From Plotosus lineatus (lineage: Eukaryota > Chordata > Actinopteri > Siluriformes > Plotosidae), in NCBI GenBank assembly GCA_024760905.1, contig CM045733.1, positions 37,688,501 to 37,752,500 of the forward strand: DNA of 64,000 nt, in the 5' to 3' direction. This document shows, one piece after another, positions 23,853 to 34,589 of the stretch. Numbering within the stretch: position 1 is the stretch's first letter; each line of letters opens with the position of its first letter. The notes beneath the pieces were generated by a model that was given only the letters and a program-made list of their open reading frames with translations, was not told the origin of the DNA and searched no databases. The position numbers were made by a program, and so were the translations under genes.

Positions 23853-25247
23853 TTCCTTCTCAAAAAAATTAGTACATTGTGATAAAGTTCATTATTTTCA
23901 TGAAAAAGTACTCTAAACAAGCCATTAACCTAATCATCTGAATCAACCAATTAACTCTAAACACCTGTAAAAGATTCCTGAGGCATTTAAAAACTCCCAG
24001 CCTGGTTCATTACTCAAAACTGCAATCATGGGTCAGACTGCCGACCTGACTGCTGTCCAGAAGGCCATCATTGACACCCTCAAGCAAGAGGGTAAGACAC
24101 AGAAAGAAATCTCTGAGCGATTAGGCTGTTCCCAGAGTGCTGTATCAAGGCACCTCAGTGGGACGTCTGTGGGAAGGAAAAAGTGTAGCAGAAAACGCTG
24201 CACAACCAGAAGAGGTGACCGGACCCTGAGGAAGATTGTGGAGAAGGGCCGATTCCAGACCTTGGGGGACCTGTGGAAGCAGTGGACTGGGTTACAGGTG
24301 CCACATTCCACAGGTCAAGCCACTTTTGAACCAGAAACAGCGGCAAAAGCGCCTGACCTGGGCTACAGAGAAGCAACACTGGACTGTTGCTCAGTGGTCC
24401 AAAGTACTTTTTTCGGATGAAAGCAAATTTTGCATGTCATTCGGAAATCAAGGTGCCAGAGTCTTGAGGAAGACTGGGGAGAAGGAAATACCAAAATGCC
24501 TGAATTTCTGTGTCAAGTACCCACAGTCAGTGATGGTCTGGAGTGCCATGTCAGCTGCTGATGTTGGTCCACTGTGTTTAATCAAGGGCAGGGTCAATGC
24601 AGCTAGCTATCAGGAGATTTTGGCGCACTTGATGCTTCCATCTGCTGAAAAGCTTTATGGAGGTGAAGATTTTCATTTTTCAGCACGACCTAGCACCTGC
24701 TCACAGTGCCAAAACCACTGGTAAATGGTTTACTGACCATGGTATTAATGTGCTCAATTGGCCTGCCAACTCTCCTGATCTGAACCCCATAGAGAATCTG
24801 TGGGATATTGTGAAGAGAAAGTTGAGAGACACCAGACCCAACACTGTGGATGAGCTTAAGGCCGCTATCGAAGCATCCTGGGCCTCCATAACACCTCAGC
24901 AGTGCCACAGGCTGATTGCCTCCATGCCACGCCGCATTGAAGAAGTCATTTATGCAAAAGGATTCCTGATTAAGTATTGAGTGCATAACTGAACATAATT
25001 ATTTGACGGTTGACTTTTTTGTATTAAAAACACTTTTTTTATTGGTCGGATGAAATATGCTAATTTTTTGAAATGGGAATTTTGGGTTTTCATGAGCTGT
25101 ATGCCAAAATCATCAGTATTAAAACAATAAAAGACCTGAAATATTTCAGTTGGTGTGCAATGAATCTAAAATACATGAAAGTTTAATTTTTATCAGTACA
25201 TTACAGAAAATAATGAACTTTATCACAATATGCTAATTTTTTGAGAA
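23853..25247 (+). mobile_element. Tc1-like transposon (copy B)
   Basis: Left end TTCCTTCTCAAAAAAATTAG at about 23853 (TIR shortened by an internal deletion), right end TTTTTTGAGAATGATTAG at about 25247. The inner TIR repeat (TGCTAATTTTTTGAAATGGG) is kept on the right. The transposase is broken by two frameshifts. Confidence 0.9.
24028..24980 (+). pseudogene. Tc1 transposase, frameshifted (copy B)
   Basis: Starts MGQTADLTAVQKAIIDTLKQ with the paired-type HTH (EISERLGCSQSAVSRHLSGT) and a basic linker (GRKKCSRKRCTTRRGDRTLR). An approximately 53-bp deletion at about 24292 removes the ESGVETSRA...VQEM segment and shifts the frame; copies C and D share it. The DDE core follows: LFSDESKF, FQHDLAPAHS and SPDLNPIENLW (D, D, E). 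A second shift falls near 24670. It is a relative of other fish Tc1 transposases of about 340 residues. Confidence 0.9.
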
Positions 25248-25276
25248 TGATTAGTATATATGTATATGTATATATT

Positions 25277-25762
25277 AGTAAGAGGCCTTCTTCGTCAGTC
25301 TCGAAGGACTATGTAGGTGCGCTCTGGCTGGTATCAAGGCTGGTGATACTCTCCAGTGCGCAGAGCCAGGGTAGGGAGTAATGGAGAACAGGCTGTTACC
25401 CAAGCAGCAAGTCCCCCTTCTCGGCACTACCGGAAGGATCCAATGAAAGGGCAAGTGCTGATACGACTGGGTTCCAGTGCCGCTGCAGGAGTTACCAGAA
25501 CGTTACTGTGAATGAACTGCTTCAGGGGACTCCGACTCCCGATTAGAAACACGCTGAAGGCTTTGCAGCCTACTCTTGTCGAAAGTCAGCAATGGATCTT
25601 TTACATGCCTCACACCATAGACAGTAAGAGACATAGATGGCCTTTGATAGCCCAGTCAGCTGCACTGGAGGACAGTGGCAACCTTGTGGAGAGTGGGACT
25701 CGAATCCCCAACCTTAGGATCAGCGATCCTGCGCCCTATACCTCTAGACCACTACTGACCCC
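25277..25762 (-). mobile_element. SINE, head 1 + tail B
   Basis: Minus-strand copy. The head with B box (GGACTCGAATCCCCAACC on plus) is at 25693-25762 and the head-1 body reaches about 25550. Tail B follows (GACTGGGTTCCAGTGCCGCT; AAGCAGCAAGTCCCCC; GTCTCGAAGGACTATG on plus) to about 25277. The same tail follows head 2 at 30097 and 32394. This copy keeps about 50 bp between body and tail that the head-2 copies lack. Confidence 0.82.
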
Positions 25763-25782
25763 TATATACATACATACACGCA

Positions 25783-26105
25783 CACAGTGCTGTGCAAAGG
25801 TTTTTGCCCCTGACCAATTTCTGACTTTGCACATTTGTCACCGCCATCCATTTCAGATCAAGCAAACCTAAATAAACCAAAGATAAAACACAAGTAAACG
25901 CAAAATGCAGTTTGCAGTGCCATTTGCATTTATTAAGGGGAAAAACATCTGAACCTAAAAGGGCCCGTGTGAATAAGTAATTGCCCCTAAACCTAATAGC
26001 TGGTTGAACCACCTTTTTCAGCAATAAATGCAGTCAAGCGTTTGCAAAAAGAGGCGAGGAGTCTTTCATATCGCTGTGATGGGATTTTGGCCTACTCTTC
26101 CCTGC
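25783..26105. mobile_element. DNA-transposon end remnant
   Basis: Begins CAGTGCTGTGCAAAGGTTTT followed by TGCCCCTGACC, a terminal sequence typical of fish Tc1-like or hAT MITEs, and contains AAGTAATTGCCCCTAAACCT further in. No opposite terminus is visible. Confidence 0.45.
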
Positions 26106-26371
26106 ATAAAAGTGTTACGTGTAACTCATAAAATGTTTCGTGATTCAACCCTTTAAATAAAGAATAAGAATCCTTCCATGAGACTTGATCCACCACAAGA
26201 CTGTATCTGAATCATGCACTCGATCAAAAAAAAAAAAAAAAAAAAAAAAACGAATAATAATTTTTGGAAGTACAGCCTCTTTTCACAGAGATTGTTAATA
26301 CTGGTATTAAGACACACCAAGGGAAAATTAGATGAATATGAATCACAAATATTACTTCCATATTCATATAG

Positions 26372-27110
26372 AGATAAAGTAGGCCCCTGACTATTCGTGG
26401 TTTTGCACTCACCGTTTGAGTATTCGCGGACTGCCGAGCAGCTGACACGTCACTCAAATTCAGCCAATGGCTGTCCTCCTTCCTGCTGATTGGTTGAGAT
26501 GATGTAACGCCACTTTTTCCACATTCGCGCACAAGAGCCTTTTTTTTCGTGTTTTAATTACCAGTTAGGCTCTGTGATGACACTCAAACGCTGTGCGTCT
26601 TCTCTGGCTAAGTGCCAGAAAAGTAATGATGTTGGATGTCTCTTCTGAAGAAATAAGACTTTCTCCTGAAGAAACGACAGTTTTCTCTGAAGTGCCTGAA
26701 GAGAAATAAACATCTGAAAGCACTCTAGTATTAAAGTCCTTTTCAATCATTATTCCAGTACAGTACCCAAGTTAATTTTTTAGAATTTTTGTGTGTGTGA
26801 TTTTATGTACTGTGGTGTAGCATGTTTATCATTTTGTTTTGTTTATCCAATTTATTACATTTCATGTTCTTTTATGTTCTTTTTGGGGGACTTTGATTTT
26901 GCTGTGTTCTCTAACTGGCCCAGCTGAGGGGGCGTGGCTGAGCTGCTCCGGCTTCTAAACATTTATCATAAACATAGGCATTGTACCAGAAGAATAATTG
27001 AAAAAGACTTTAATACTACAGCTTCACAACAGTTCAGCTGACTTTCTTCAGGCACTTCAGAGGAAACTGTCGTTTCTTCAGGAGAAAGTGGCATCACAGA
27101 GCTTAACTGG
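26372..27110 (+). mobile_element. Tigger-family 5' end remnant
   Basis: AGTAGGCCCCTGACTATTCG and CTGATTGGTTGAGATGATGT match the left end and promoter region of the element at 10394. The start codon region is altered (GTGATGACACTCAAACG) and no HTH is left. The right boundary is not clear. Confidence 0.65.
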
Positions 27111-27157
27111 ATAATATATTATACATACAAAATGAAAACATACATACTATGTATGTA

Positions 27158-27438
27158 GAGGATTTTCTGAGTAGATCCTTCCGTAGGAGAGTGCTCAATA
27201 CTTTTTGGTAGAGCAAATAACAAAAATAAAAGGACAGGACAAAGACTTTCTATTGAAACTCCATTTATCACTACAGATCTGTTTCGAGGGGTGGTGAAAC
27301 CATCCTCTCTCTTCAGGTGATTATAGAAGAATCCTTTTCCTGAAGAGAGAGGATGGTTTCACCACCCCTCGAAACAGATCTGTAGTGATAAATGGAGTTT
27401 CAATAGAAAGTCTTTGTCCTGTCCTTTTATTTTTGTTA
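27158..27438. mobile_element. palindromic hammerhead-ribozyme element, copy 2
   Basis: Same order as copy 1: an extended left arm starting GAGGATTTTCTGAGTAGATC, then both arms. The centre is altered (GAAGAATCCTTTTCCTG), so the right arm has lost the 5' strand of helix I while the left arm is complete. It is flanked by GTAT/(TA)-type repeats and inserted just upstream of a Tc1 copy. Confidence 0.75.
27267..27321 (-). ncRNA. hammerhead ribozyme motif, left arm of copy 2
   Basis: On the minus strand: CUGAAGA from 27316 to 27310, GAAA from 27285 to 27282, helix II between them as in copy 1, a short helix III (ACA/UGU) and helix I (AUCAC/GUGAU). The core matches copy 1. Confidence 0.7.
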
Positions 27439-27439
27439 C

Positions 27440-27471
<32 letters not shown>

Positions 27472-27486
27472 TACATATGTATACTA

Positions 27487-29029
27487 GTCATTCTCAAAAA
27501 ATTTGCATATTGTGATAAAGTTCATTATTTTCTGTAATGTACTGATAAAAATTAAACTTTCATATATTTTAGATTCATTGCACACCAACTGAAATATTTC
27601 AGGTCTTTTATTGTTTTAATACCGATGATTTTGGCATATAGCTCATGAAAAATTCATCCCAAAATTCCTATCTCAAAAAATTAGCATATCATGAAAAGGT
27701 ACTCTAAACGAGCTATTAACCTAATCATCTGAATCAACCAATTAACTCTAAACACCTGCAAAAGATTCCTGAGACTTTTAAAAACTCCCAGCCTGGTTTA
27801 TTACTCAAAAGCGCAATCATGGGTCAGACTGCCGACCTGACTGCTGTCCAGAAGGCCATCATTGACACCCTCAAGCAAGAGGGTAAGACACAGAAAGAAA
27901 TCTCTGAGCGAATAGGCTGTTCCCAGAGTGCTGTATCAAGGCACCTCAGTGGGACATCTGTGGGAAGGAAAAAGTGTGGCAGAAAACACTGCACAACCAG
28001 AAGAGGTGACTGGACCCTGAGGAAGATTGTGGAGAAGGGCCGATTCCAGACCTTGGGGGACCTGTGGAAGCAGTGGACTGGGTTACAGGTGCCGCATTCC
28101 CCAGGTCAACCAGAAACAGCGGCAGAAGTGCCCGAACTGGGCTACAGAGAAGCAGCACTGGACTGTTGCTCAGTGGTCCAAAGTACTTTTTTCGGATGAA
28201 AGCAAATTTTGCATGTCATTCGGAAATCAAGGTGCCAGAGTCTGGAGGAAGACTGGGGAGAAGGAAATACCAAAATGTCTGAAGTCCACTGTCAAGTACC
28301 CACAGTCAGTGATGGTCTGGAGTGCCATGTCAGCTGCTGGTGTTGGTCCACTGTGTTTTATCAAGGGCAGGGTCAATGCAGCTAGCTATCAGGAGATTTT
28401 GGAGCACTTCATGCTTCCATCTGCTGAAAAGCTTTATGGAGATGAGGATTTCATTTTTCAGCACGACCTGGCAACTGCTCATAGTGCCAAAATCACTGGT
28501 AAATGGTTTACTGACCATGGTATTAATGTGCTCAACTGGCCTGCCAACTCTCCTGATCTGAACCCCATAGAGAATCTGTGGGATATTGTGAAGAGAAAGT
28601 TGAGAGACACCAGACCCAACACTGTGGATGAGCTTAAGGCCGCTATCGAAGCATCCTGGGCCTCCATAACACCTCAGCAGTGCCACAGGCTGATTGCCTC
28701 CATGCCACGCCGCATTGAAGCAGTCATTTCTGCAAAAGGATTCCCGACCAAGTATTGAGTGCATGACTGAACATAATTATTTGAAGGTTGACTTTTTTGT
28801 ATTAAAAACACTTTTTTTATTGGTCGGATGAAATATGCTAATTTTTTGAGATAGGAATTTTGGGTTTTCATGAGCTGTATGCCAAAATCATCAGTATTCA
28901 AACAATAAAAGACCTGAAATATTTCAGTTGGGGTGCAATGAATCTAAAATATATGAAAGTTTAATTTCTATCAGTATATTACAGAAAATAATTAACTTCA
29001 TCACAATATGCTAATTTTTTGAGAAGGTC
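27487..29029 (+). mobile_element. Tc1-like transposon, full ends (copy C)
   Basis: 1543 bp between TA target duplications (27485-27486; 29030-29031). The TIRs exceed 200 bp, with outer GTCATTCTCAAAAAATTTGC and inner TATCTCAAAAAATTAGCATA motifs on the left and mirror images on the right. It carries one transposase gene disabled by the shared deletion. Confidence 0.93.
27819..28758 (+). pseudogene. Tc1 transposase, one internal frameshift (copy C)
   Basis: An N-terminal frame 27819-28199 carries the HTH. The catalytic part is open in another frame to 28758: KVLFSDESKF, FIFQHDLATAHSAK and NSPDLNPIENLWD give D, D and E with D34E spacing, ending KGFPTKY. The only break is the ~53-bp deletion near 28083 also seen in copies B and D, plus a 15-bp in-frame loss (VNQKQ for VKPLLNQKQ). 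This is the best preserved DDE domain in the window. Confidence 0.9.
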
Positions 29030-29085
29030 TAGTGTGTGTAATATATATACATATACATATACATACATACACACACACACACACC

Positions 29086-29524
29086 CGGAGCAGTGGTGGT
29101 CTAATGGACAGGGTGCAGGATCGCTGATCCTAAGGTTCGGGGTTCGAGTCCCCACAAGGTTGTCACTGTCTCACCAGTGCAGCTAACTGGGTTATCAAAG
29201 GCGGGCCATGTCTCTCACTGTCTATGGTGTGAGGCATGTAAAAGAACCATTGCTGACTTTCGTAAAGCGTAGGCTGCAAAGCCGTCAGCGTGTTTCTGTC
29301 CCTTGATAAAGGGTTGTGACAGGAAGGGCAGCCGACGTAAAAACCTATGCCAAATCAAATGTGCGAATCAGATGATTCGCTGTGGTGACTCCAGAGAAAC
29401 GGAAAAAGCCGAAAGGCAAAATGAAATTTTGGGAAAAAGCCGAAAGGCAAAATGAAATTTTGGGAAAAAGCCGAAAGGCAAAATGAAATTTTGGGAAAAA
29501 GCCGAAAGGCAAAATGAAATTTTG
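29086..29524 (+). mobile_element. SINE, head 1 + tail A, with 31-bp tail array
   Basis: Clean tRNA-like head (A box TGGTCTAATGG, B box GGTTCGAGTCC), complete body and tail A (GATGATTCGCTGTGGTGACT). The AAAAAGCCGAAAGG end is amplified as four identical 31-bp units (29401-29524). Confidence 0.9.
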
Positions 29525-29684
29525 TTTCATACAAAATTGGTGTACTTTTATACTTTAAGGGTTTATGGGGTAGTCTTGGGAGCCTTGGAACGAATCACGT
29601 GTTTTCCATGTAAAATGCGCCTCTACTTATGAAAACTCCAGGCTACGAAAAAGACTCTGGAACGGATTCATTTCGTAAATGTAC

Positions 29685-29733
<49 letters not shown>

Positions 29734-30058
29734 TAGTTCGTGTTCACCATGTCCTCTTAGCAGAGTTATAATCTTACAAATGTTTATGCAAGGTTAAAAG
29801 GCTGAGCCAAAAAATAACGTTGCAATGAGCACAACCGAAAAACTCATGAAAAAAGCTGCTGCTCAAGGGAGCTGCGTTATCCCTCCTAGCCAATGGGAGG
29901 CGACGTCTTAACACAAGGGTAACACACGTATAACAAATCAATGTAAAGCGGGGAGTGTCTGTATTTGTAAGGTGGGGGGGGGGGGTGATCCTACTTTGCA
30001 GATTTCGATGATCACATGGGGATCTCGGTCCCAATTATCCGCGGAAAGTGAGGGATCC

Positions 30059-30061
<3 letters not shown>
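29525..30061. mobile_element. composite of MITE fragments
   Basis: 29530-29690 repeats the 23640 fragment. 29735-29920 matches the interior of the 5367 element (CTTAGCAGAGTTATAATCTT; GCCAATGGGAGG). 29965-30061 is a right end of the CAGGGATCCC family (ATCCTACTTTGCAG ... GTGAGGGATCC). Confidence 0.55.
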
Positions 30062-30095
<34 letters not shown>

Positions 30096-30096
30096 A

Positions 30097-30509
30097 GGCG
30101 GCACGGTGGCGTAGTGGTTAGTACGTCCGCCTCACAGCAAGAAGGCCCGGGTTCGATTCCCGGCCTGGGCGTTTCTGTGTGGAGTTTGCATGTTCTCCCC
30201 GTGCTTGTGCGGGTTTCCTCCGGGTGCTCCGGTTTCCCCTGCAATCCAAAGACGTGCACTGTAGGTTAATTGGCCGTTCTAAATTGACCGTAGTTTCTCT
30301 CCTGCAGCGGCACTGGAACCCAGTCGTATCGGCACTTGCCCTTCCATTGGATCCTTCCGGTGGCGCCGAGACAGGGGGGGACTTGCTGCTTGGGTAACAG
30401 CCTGTCCCTCATTACTCCCTACCCAGGCTCTGTGCACTGGGGAGTATCACCAGTCGGGATACTGGCCAGAGCGCAGCCATAGTCCTTCGGGACTGACGGA
30501 GGCCTACGC
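30097..30509 (+). mobile_element. SINE, head 2 + tail B
   Basis: Head GGCGGCACGGTGGCGTAGTG with canonical A box (TGGCGTAGTGG) and B box (GGTTCGATTCC). The core (GTTCTCCCCGTGCTTGTGCG; GGTTAATTGGCCGTTCTAAA) is followed by tail B (CGGCACTGGAACCCAGTCGT ... CTGACGGAGGCCTACGC). It is flanked by (TA)n on both sides. Confidence 0.92.
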
Positions 30510-30529
30510 ATATATATATATATATACAT

Positions 30530-31558
30530 ACATACACACGTTCCCTGACTTACGTTCATCCGGTTTACGTTTTTTCGATTTTACGGTTTTTAAAAAATAT
30601 TGTCAAATTTTGAGTATGAGACGTATCTACGCAGTATGCTGAGGTAAAGACGCAATGACGCTGCGTCCATTGATTAGAAACAACAGACTGAGCGTGCCCT
30701 GCTGCTTCCCAGTTCACTGTGTGTTACCCTTGTGTTAAGACGTCGTCTCTGTGATCTTTGTGTTTACACTCTTTTGTGGACTTTTGTAACCCTAAGCAAA
30801 TATGGTTGGTCAGAAGCGTAAGCCTACCAGCATGGGTGCAAGTCTTCTGGCATATGCCGGAATTTGAAGGTTTTCCCAATACTGAATTAACTATCTGCTC
30901 GGATCGGCGCAATCGACTATACATACTCAGTTCAGCAAAGAGTTGTAAAATGAATGAAAACCCGAATCTAGAAAAGAAAGAGAACTCTCTGCTCTGCTGG
31001 TGATTCACATCAGTGCAGGCTGAGTACTAAAGAAGTATTCAATGGCACCCTTACTCACTTGAAAGACCGAAAGGCCGTATAACCCACGCTTTGTCTCAAG
31101 CACAAGCAAGTCAACTACACCTCACATATTGTAAGCGTTGATTGGCTGTTTTAAGCTTTATGTAAAGTGACTTGGCTCAGCTTCATGTAAAGTCATCATC
31201 CGTCTACCATCAGAACCATTTACAAGCAGAAAAATCGCATCATAGAGAATGTTAAAGGTTATATTTGATCCTGTATTTGATGGGCGAATTCGATTAAATA
31301 TTATCTATTTGAAATTATTTTGCTTGAATTTAATTTATTTGAAATTAATTTTGATATTATTTGATATTTTACAATGTTATGTTTATAATTGATTTAGGGG
31401 TATTTTATGAGATACCGTAATGGTATTTATGGCTGTATAGTACAGTATGAACGTCATACGTCACTGGAACATGCAGTAACAACTTACGTTTTTTTTTCCA
31501 ACTTACGGTCGGCCGACCGGAACGAAACAACAACACAAGTTGGGGAGCATCTGTGTGC

Positions 31559-31560
<2 letters not shown>
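30530..31560 (+). mobile_element. probable Tigger/pogo-type element remnant
   Basis: The left end (CCCTGACTTACGTTCATCCG) and right end (CCAACTTACGGTCGGCCGAC ... GTTGGGGAGCATCTG) share an inverted ACTTACG-type terminus. Inside, an ATG at 30803 opens MVGQKRKPTSMGASLL, like the start of pogo-type transposases, but the frame fails soon after. Confidence 0.45.

Positions 31561-31562
<2 letters not shown>

Positions 31563-31612
<50 letters not shown>
31563..31612. repeat. (TA)n microsatellite
   Basis: About 46 bp TA then CACA, at the truncated left arm of palindrome copy 3. Confidence 0.97.
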
Positions 31613-31613
<1 letters not shown>

Positions 31614-31614
<1 letters not shown>

Positions 31615-31877
31615 AAAGGACAGGACAAAGGCTTTCTATTGAAACTCCATTTATCACTACAGATCTGTTTTAGAGGGTGGTGAAACCATCCCCTCTCTTC
31701 AGGTGATTACAGAAGAATTCTTCTGTAATCACCTGAAGAGAGGGATGGTTTCACCACCCCTAAACAGATCTGTAGTGATAAATGGAGTTTCAATAGAAAG
31801 CCTTTGTCCTGTCCTTTGTTTATTTGCTCTACCAAAAGTATTGAGCACTCTCCTACGGAAGGATCTACTCAGAAAAT

Positions 31878-31880
<3 letters not shown>
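31614..31880. mobile_element. palindromic hammerhead-ribozyme element, copy 3
   Basis: Centre at 31717/31718 (GAAGAATTCTTC). Here the left arm is short and the right arm carries the 60-bp extension ending TCTACTCAGAAAATCC, the reverse of copies 1 and 2. Both hammerhead cores are damaged at the same spot: the right arm reads CCCCTAAAC where copy 1 has CCCCTCGAAAC, and the left arm (minus) reads CTCTAAAAC. Copies 1 and 3 together show that a full element has two extended arms. Confidence 0.72.
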
Positions 31881-31946
<66 letters not shown>

Positions 31947-31991
31947 ACACACATATATATATACACATGTACGCACACACACACACACACA
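31881..31991. repeat. (TA)n-(CA)n microsatellite
   Basis: TA tract and CATA/CACA repeats between palindrome copy 3 and a MITE left end. Confidence 0.95.
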
Positions 31992-32358
31992 CAGGGATCC
32001 CTCGCTACTTTGCGTTTCAATTCATGCGGCTTCAGTGAATCGCGTTTTTTTTTTTTTTTTTTTTTTTAAATATTCATCGAATTAAAGAATAAGAAAATTA
32101 AGGAAGAATAGGGGGAAAAGTTAAGGAAAATGCCATGAAACAAGGCCAATTTTGCAAAGAAAAAAACCCCAAAACCCTAACAAACAAAAAACAACCCAAA
32201 ACTCTCCGTCAAAACTACTTACATTTTTATGTGAGGTGCGCATCTGTGTGCATGCATTTGTATTTATATTTTATTTACATCTTAAGCATTATTTTTGAAT
32301 GTTTAATTGTTATTGTAAGCATTTATAGTGTTGAATATGTATTTATTGATATTATTAT

Positions 32359-32389
<31 letters not shown>

Positions 32390-32968
32390 TAAAGGCGGCA
32401 CGGTGGCGTAGTGGTTAGCACGTCCGCCTCACAGCAAGAAGGCCCGGGTTCGATTCCCGGCCTGGGCGGTTCTGTGTGGAGTTTGCATGTTCTCCCCGTG
32501 CTTGTGCGGGTTTCCTCCGGGTGCTCCAGTTTCCCTCGCAATCCAAGGACGTGCACTGTAGGTTAATTGGCCGTTCTAAATTGACCGTAGTTTCTCTCCT
32601 GCAGCGGCACTGGAACCCAGTCGTATCGGCACTTGCCTTTCCATTGGATCCTTCCGGTGGCGCCGAGACAGGGGGGGGGGGACTTGCTGCTTGGGTAACA
32701 GCCTGTCCCTCATTACTCCCTACCCAGGCTCTGTGCACTGGGGAGTATCACCAGTCGGGATACTGGCCAGAGCGCAGCCATAGTCCTTCGGGACTGACGG
32801 AGGCCTACGCTAAATTATATATAATTATATTATATTATATATTTATTGATATTATATTATATGCACATATACGTCACTCGGGGGGAAGGGGGAGGTTGAT
32901 CCTACTTCGCGGAATTCGGTGGTCGCAGTGGGATCTCGGTCCCAATTAACCGCAGGAAGTGAGAGATC

Positions 32969-32972
<4 letters not shown>
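31992..32972. mobile_element. CAGGGATCCC-family MITE split by a SINE
   Basis: The left end CAGGGATCCCTCGCTACTTT at 31992 and right end GCAGGAAGTGAGAGATCCCT ending at 32972 are mirrored. The interior is similar to 4801-5263 (AATGCCATGAAACAAGGCC). A head-2 SINE sits within at 32394-32810, in a TA-rich stretch. Confidence 0.75.
32394..32810 (+). mobile_element. SINE, head 2 + tail B
   Basis: Nearly identical to the copy at 30097-30509, from GGCGGCACGGTGGCGTAGTG to GACGGAGGCCTACGC, with intact A and B boxes. The G-run in tail B is longer here. The high similarity indicates recent activity. Confidence 0.92.
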
Positions 32973-33019
<47 letters not shown>

Positions 33020-33036
33020 ACACACACACACACACA
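32973..33036. repeat. (GT)n-(CA)n microsatellite
   Basis: About 46 bp GT then about 18 bp CA, an inverted dinucleotide junction next to the MITE terminus. Confidence 0.97.
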
Positions 33037-33039
33037 ATT

Positions 33040-33767
33040 AAAAAATAATAAGCTTAATGGTTTCCCATCAGAATCTTATTAAAAACCAAAATGAAGCATA
33101 CATATGTCTATAATGAGATGAGAAACCAGGATTTTTTTTTTTTTAATCTCCACTTATTTCTCCATTTTCAGGTACATTCCAATATGATTGTCATGGTCAA
33201 CGACTCTCAAGTTTTACTGTAAATACTTTGAGCAGCAGGTTGGCAACCTTGGCAACATGCTAACAACCTCTGGACATAAACATACATATGTCTGCATGGG
33301 TACAAGACTGTCTTTGAAGGAAATCTTTGTGATCAATCTGTAAATCAATTAGATCCCATATTTGTTCAAGTTGATTCTCATCTCAAATCTTGGCCAGGCA
33401 ATTGTTTCCACTGTTCCAGAGTGCCCGTTCTTGTTCAACTAATACAATTTATATGAATATTTGGGATTGTCAATCTCCTGATATAAATAAATCCATGGTC
33501 AAAACTGTTTTTATATTTCTCTCAAATTTTACAGGCCGTCTAATACATTTGTTTAGCACTCTGTGTCCGTATCTCTCTTGTCAGTTAGCTTAGTGCACTT
33601 GACTTTTTGACTGTGGGAGAAAACTGGAGTACTCGGAGGAAACAGACACAAATGAAGAACATGGTATGTGCACACACGTATACAAACAGAGAGAGATAAA
33701 TAAAAAACACCTCATCTCACACACAAACTCACACACAAACACACACACTATACATATCTAACCATAC
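33040..33767. other. snd1 intron next to exon f
   Basis: AT-rich, apparently single-copy, with a short degraded repeat at about 33605-33665 (GACTGTGGGAGAAAACTGGA). Nothing else recognised. Confidence 0.45.
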
Positions 33768-33909
33768 CAGCGAGCAGGAAGGTTATGAGGCAGGTCTCTT
33801 TGGGCATGTAAAGTTTCAGCCTGGAACCACTGAACACATACTCGACTACAGCCTCAGAGCGACCAGCTCTCTGTAGGAATGGCAGGAACTGCTTGGCTTT
33901 CTGTGTCTC
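33768..33909 (-). CDS. snd1: snd1 internal exon f (start of SN4)
   Basis: A 142-nt exon encoding [40 protein letters not shown] and LITFLLA plus one base of a Gly codon. This is the beginning of the fourth SN-like domain. The acceptor is CATAG above 33909. The donor GTATGG is weaker than the others. It joins to the exon at 8317-8420 across a 25.3-kb intron, and the split Gly codon (G|GT) is restored exactly, which supports the boundary choice at both ends. Confidence 0.95.
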
Positions 33910-34589
33910 CTATGGAGGAAGAGAGTCAGAGAGAAAATGAAAAACACAAAATATGTGTTTATTTTTGTACTGTAGGCAGTCATTACTGCATAAGGAGTGA
34001 TGAATAAAGTGTCCACCTACACCCTGCTAACACTACACCTGTGAGTACACACAATTCCAAACCTCACCTCTCCTTCACAATAAAACATGTTTTCTTCGTA
34101 TTAATAGATTTGGTATGTACAGGTGTCTTCAGCTTCTTCACAGGTTTAATCTTCAAAGTATTAATCCTGTAACTAAAACTACTGAAATTAGTTCTGAACA
34201 GGACTTCCTACAGCACAGGAGCATTTATTTCACACCCACCTCCTCAGGTTCACATTTCTGCACAGGTCGTCCAGATGAACTTTAGATAGTATTTATCTTG
34301 CACTGTCTGAGAAGAACCTTATCTGTCTCAAGTCATTTGGTGTTGGGATTTCTCTTCGTTGTCTAGTTCTCTCTCTCACTGACTCTGAACGAGGTTTAGT
34401 CGTCTCGCGGATCAGTCATGTGGGTCACCCAGAGCGCTCTGGGGTGGCTTGCAATAAAGAGTGAATAAATAAAGTCACGTTCTTTGTTCACAAGCTCACC
34501 GAAGCTTAACAGAGGAAAACAGAGTATTTATACCAGGAGTCACCAACATGTCGCCCACGAGGACAACATGAGTCGGCCGCGAGCCTGTT

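Noticed and set aside
29086..29165. Possible functional tRNA gene (A and B boxes, cloverleaf-like arm GGATCGCTGATCC)
   Set aside because: The same head recurs at several loci attached to SINE bodies and tails. It is a SINE promoter head, not a tRNA gene. The same applies to the head at 30097 and 32394.
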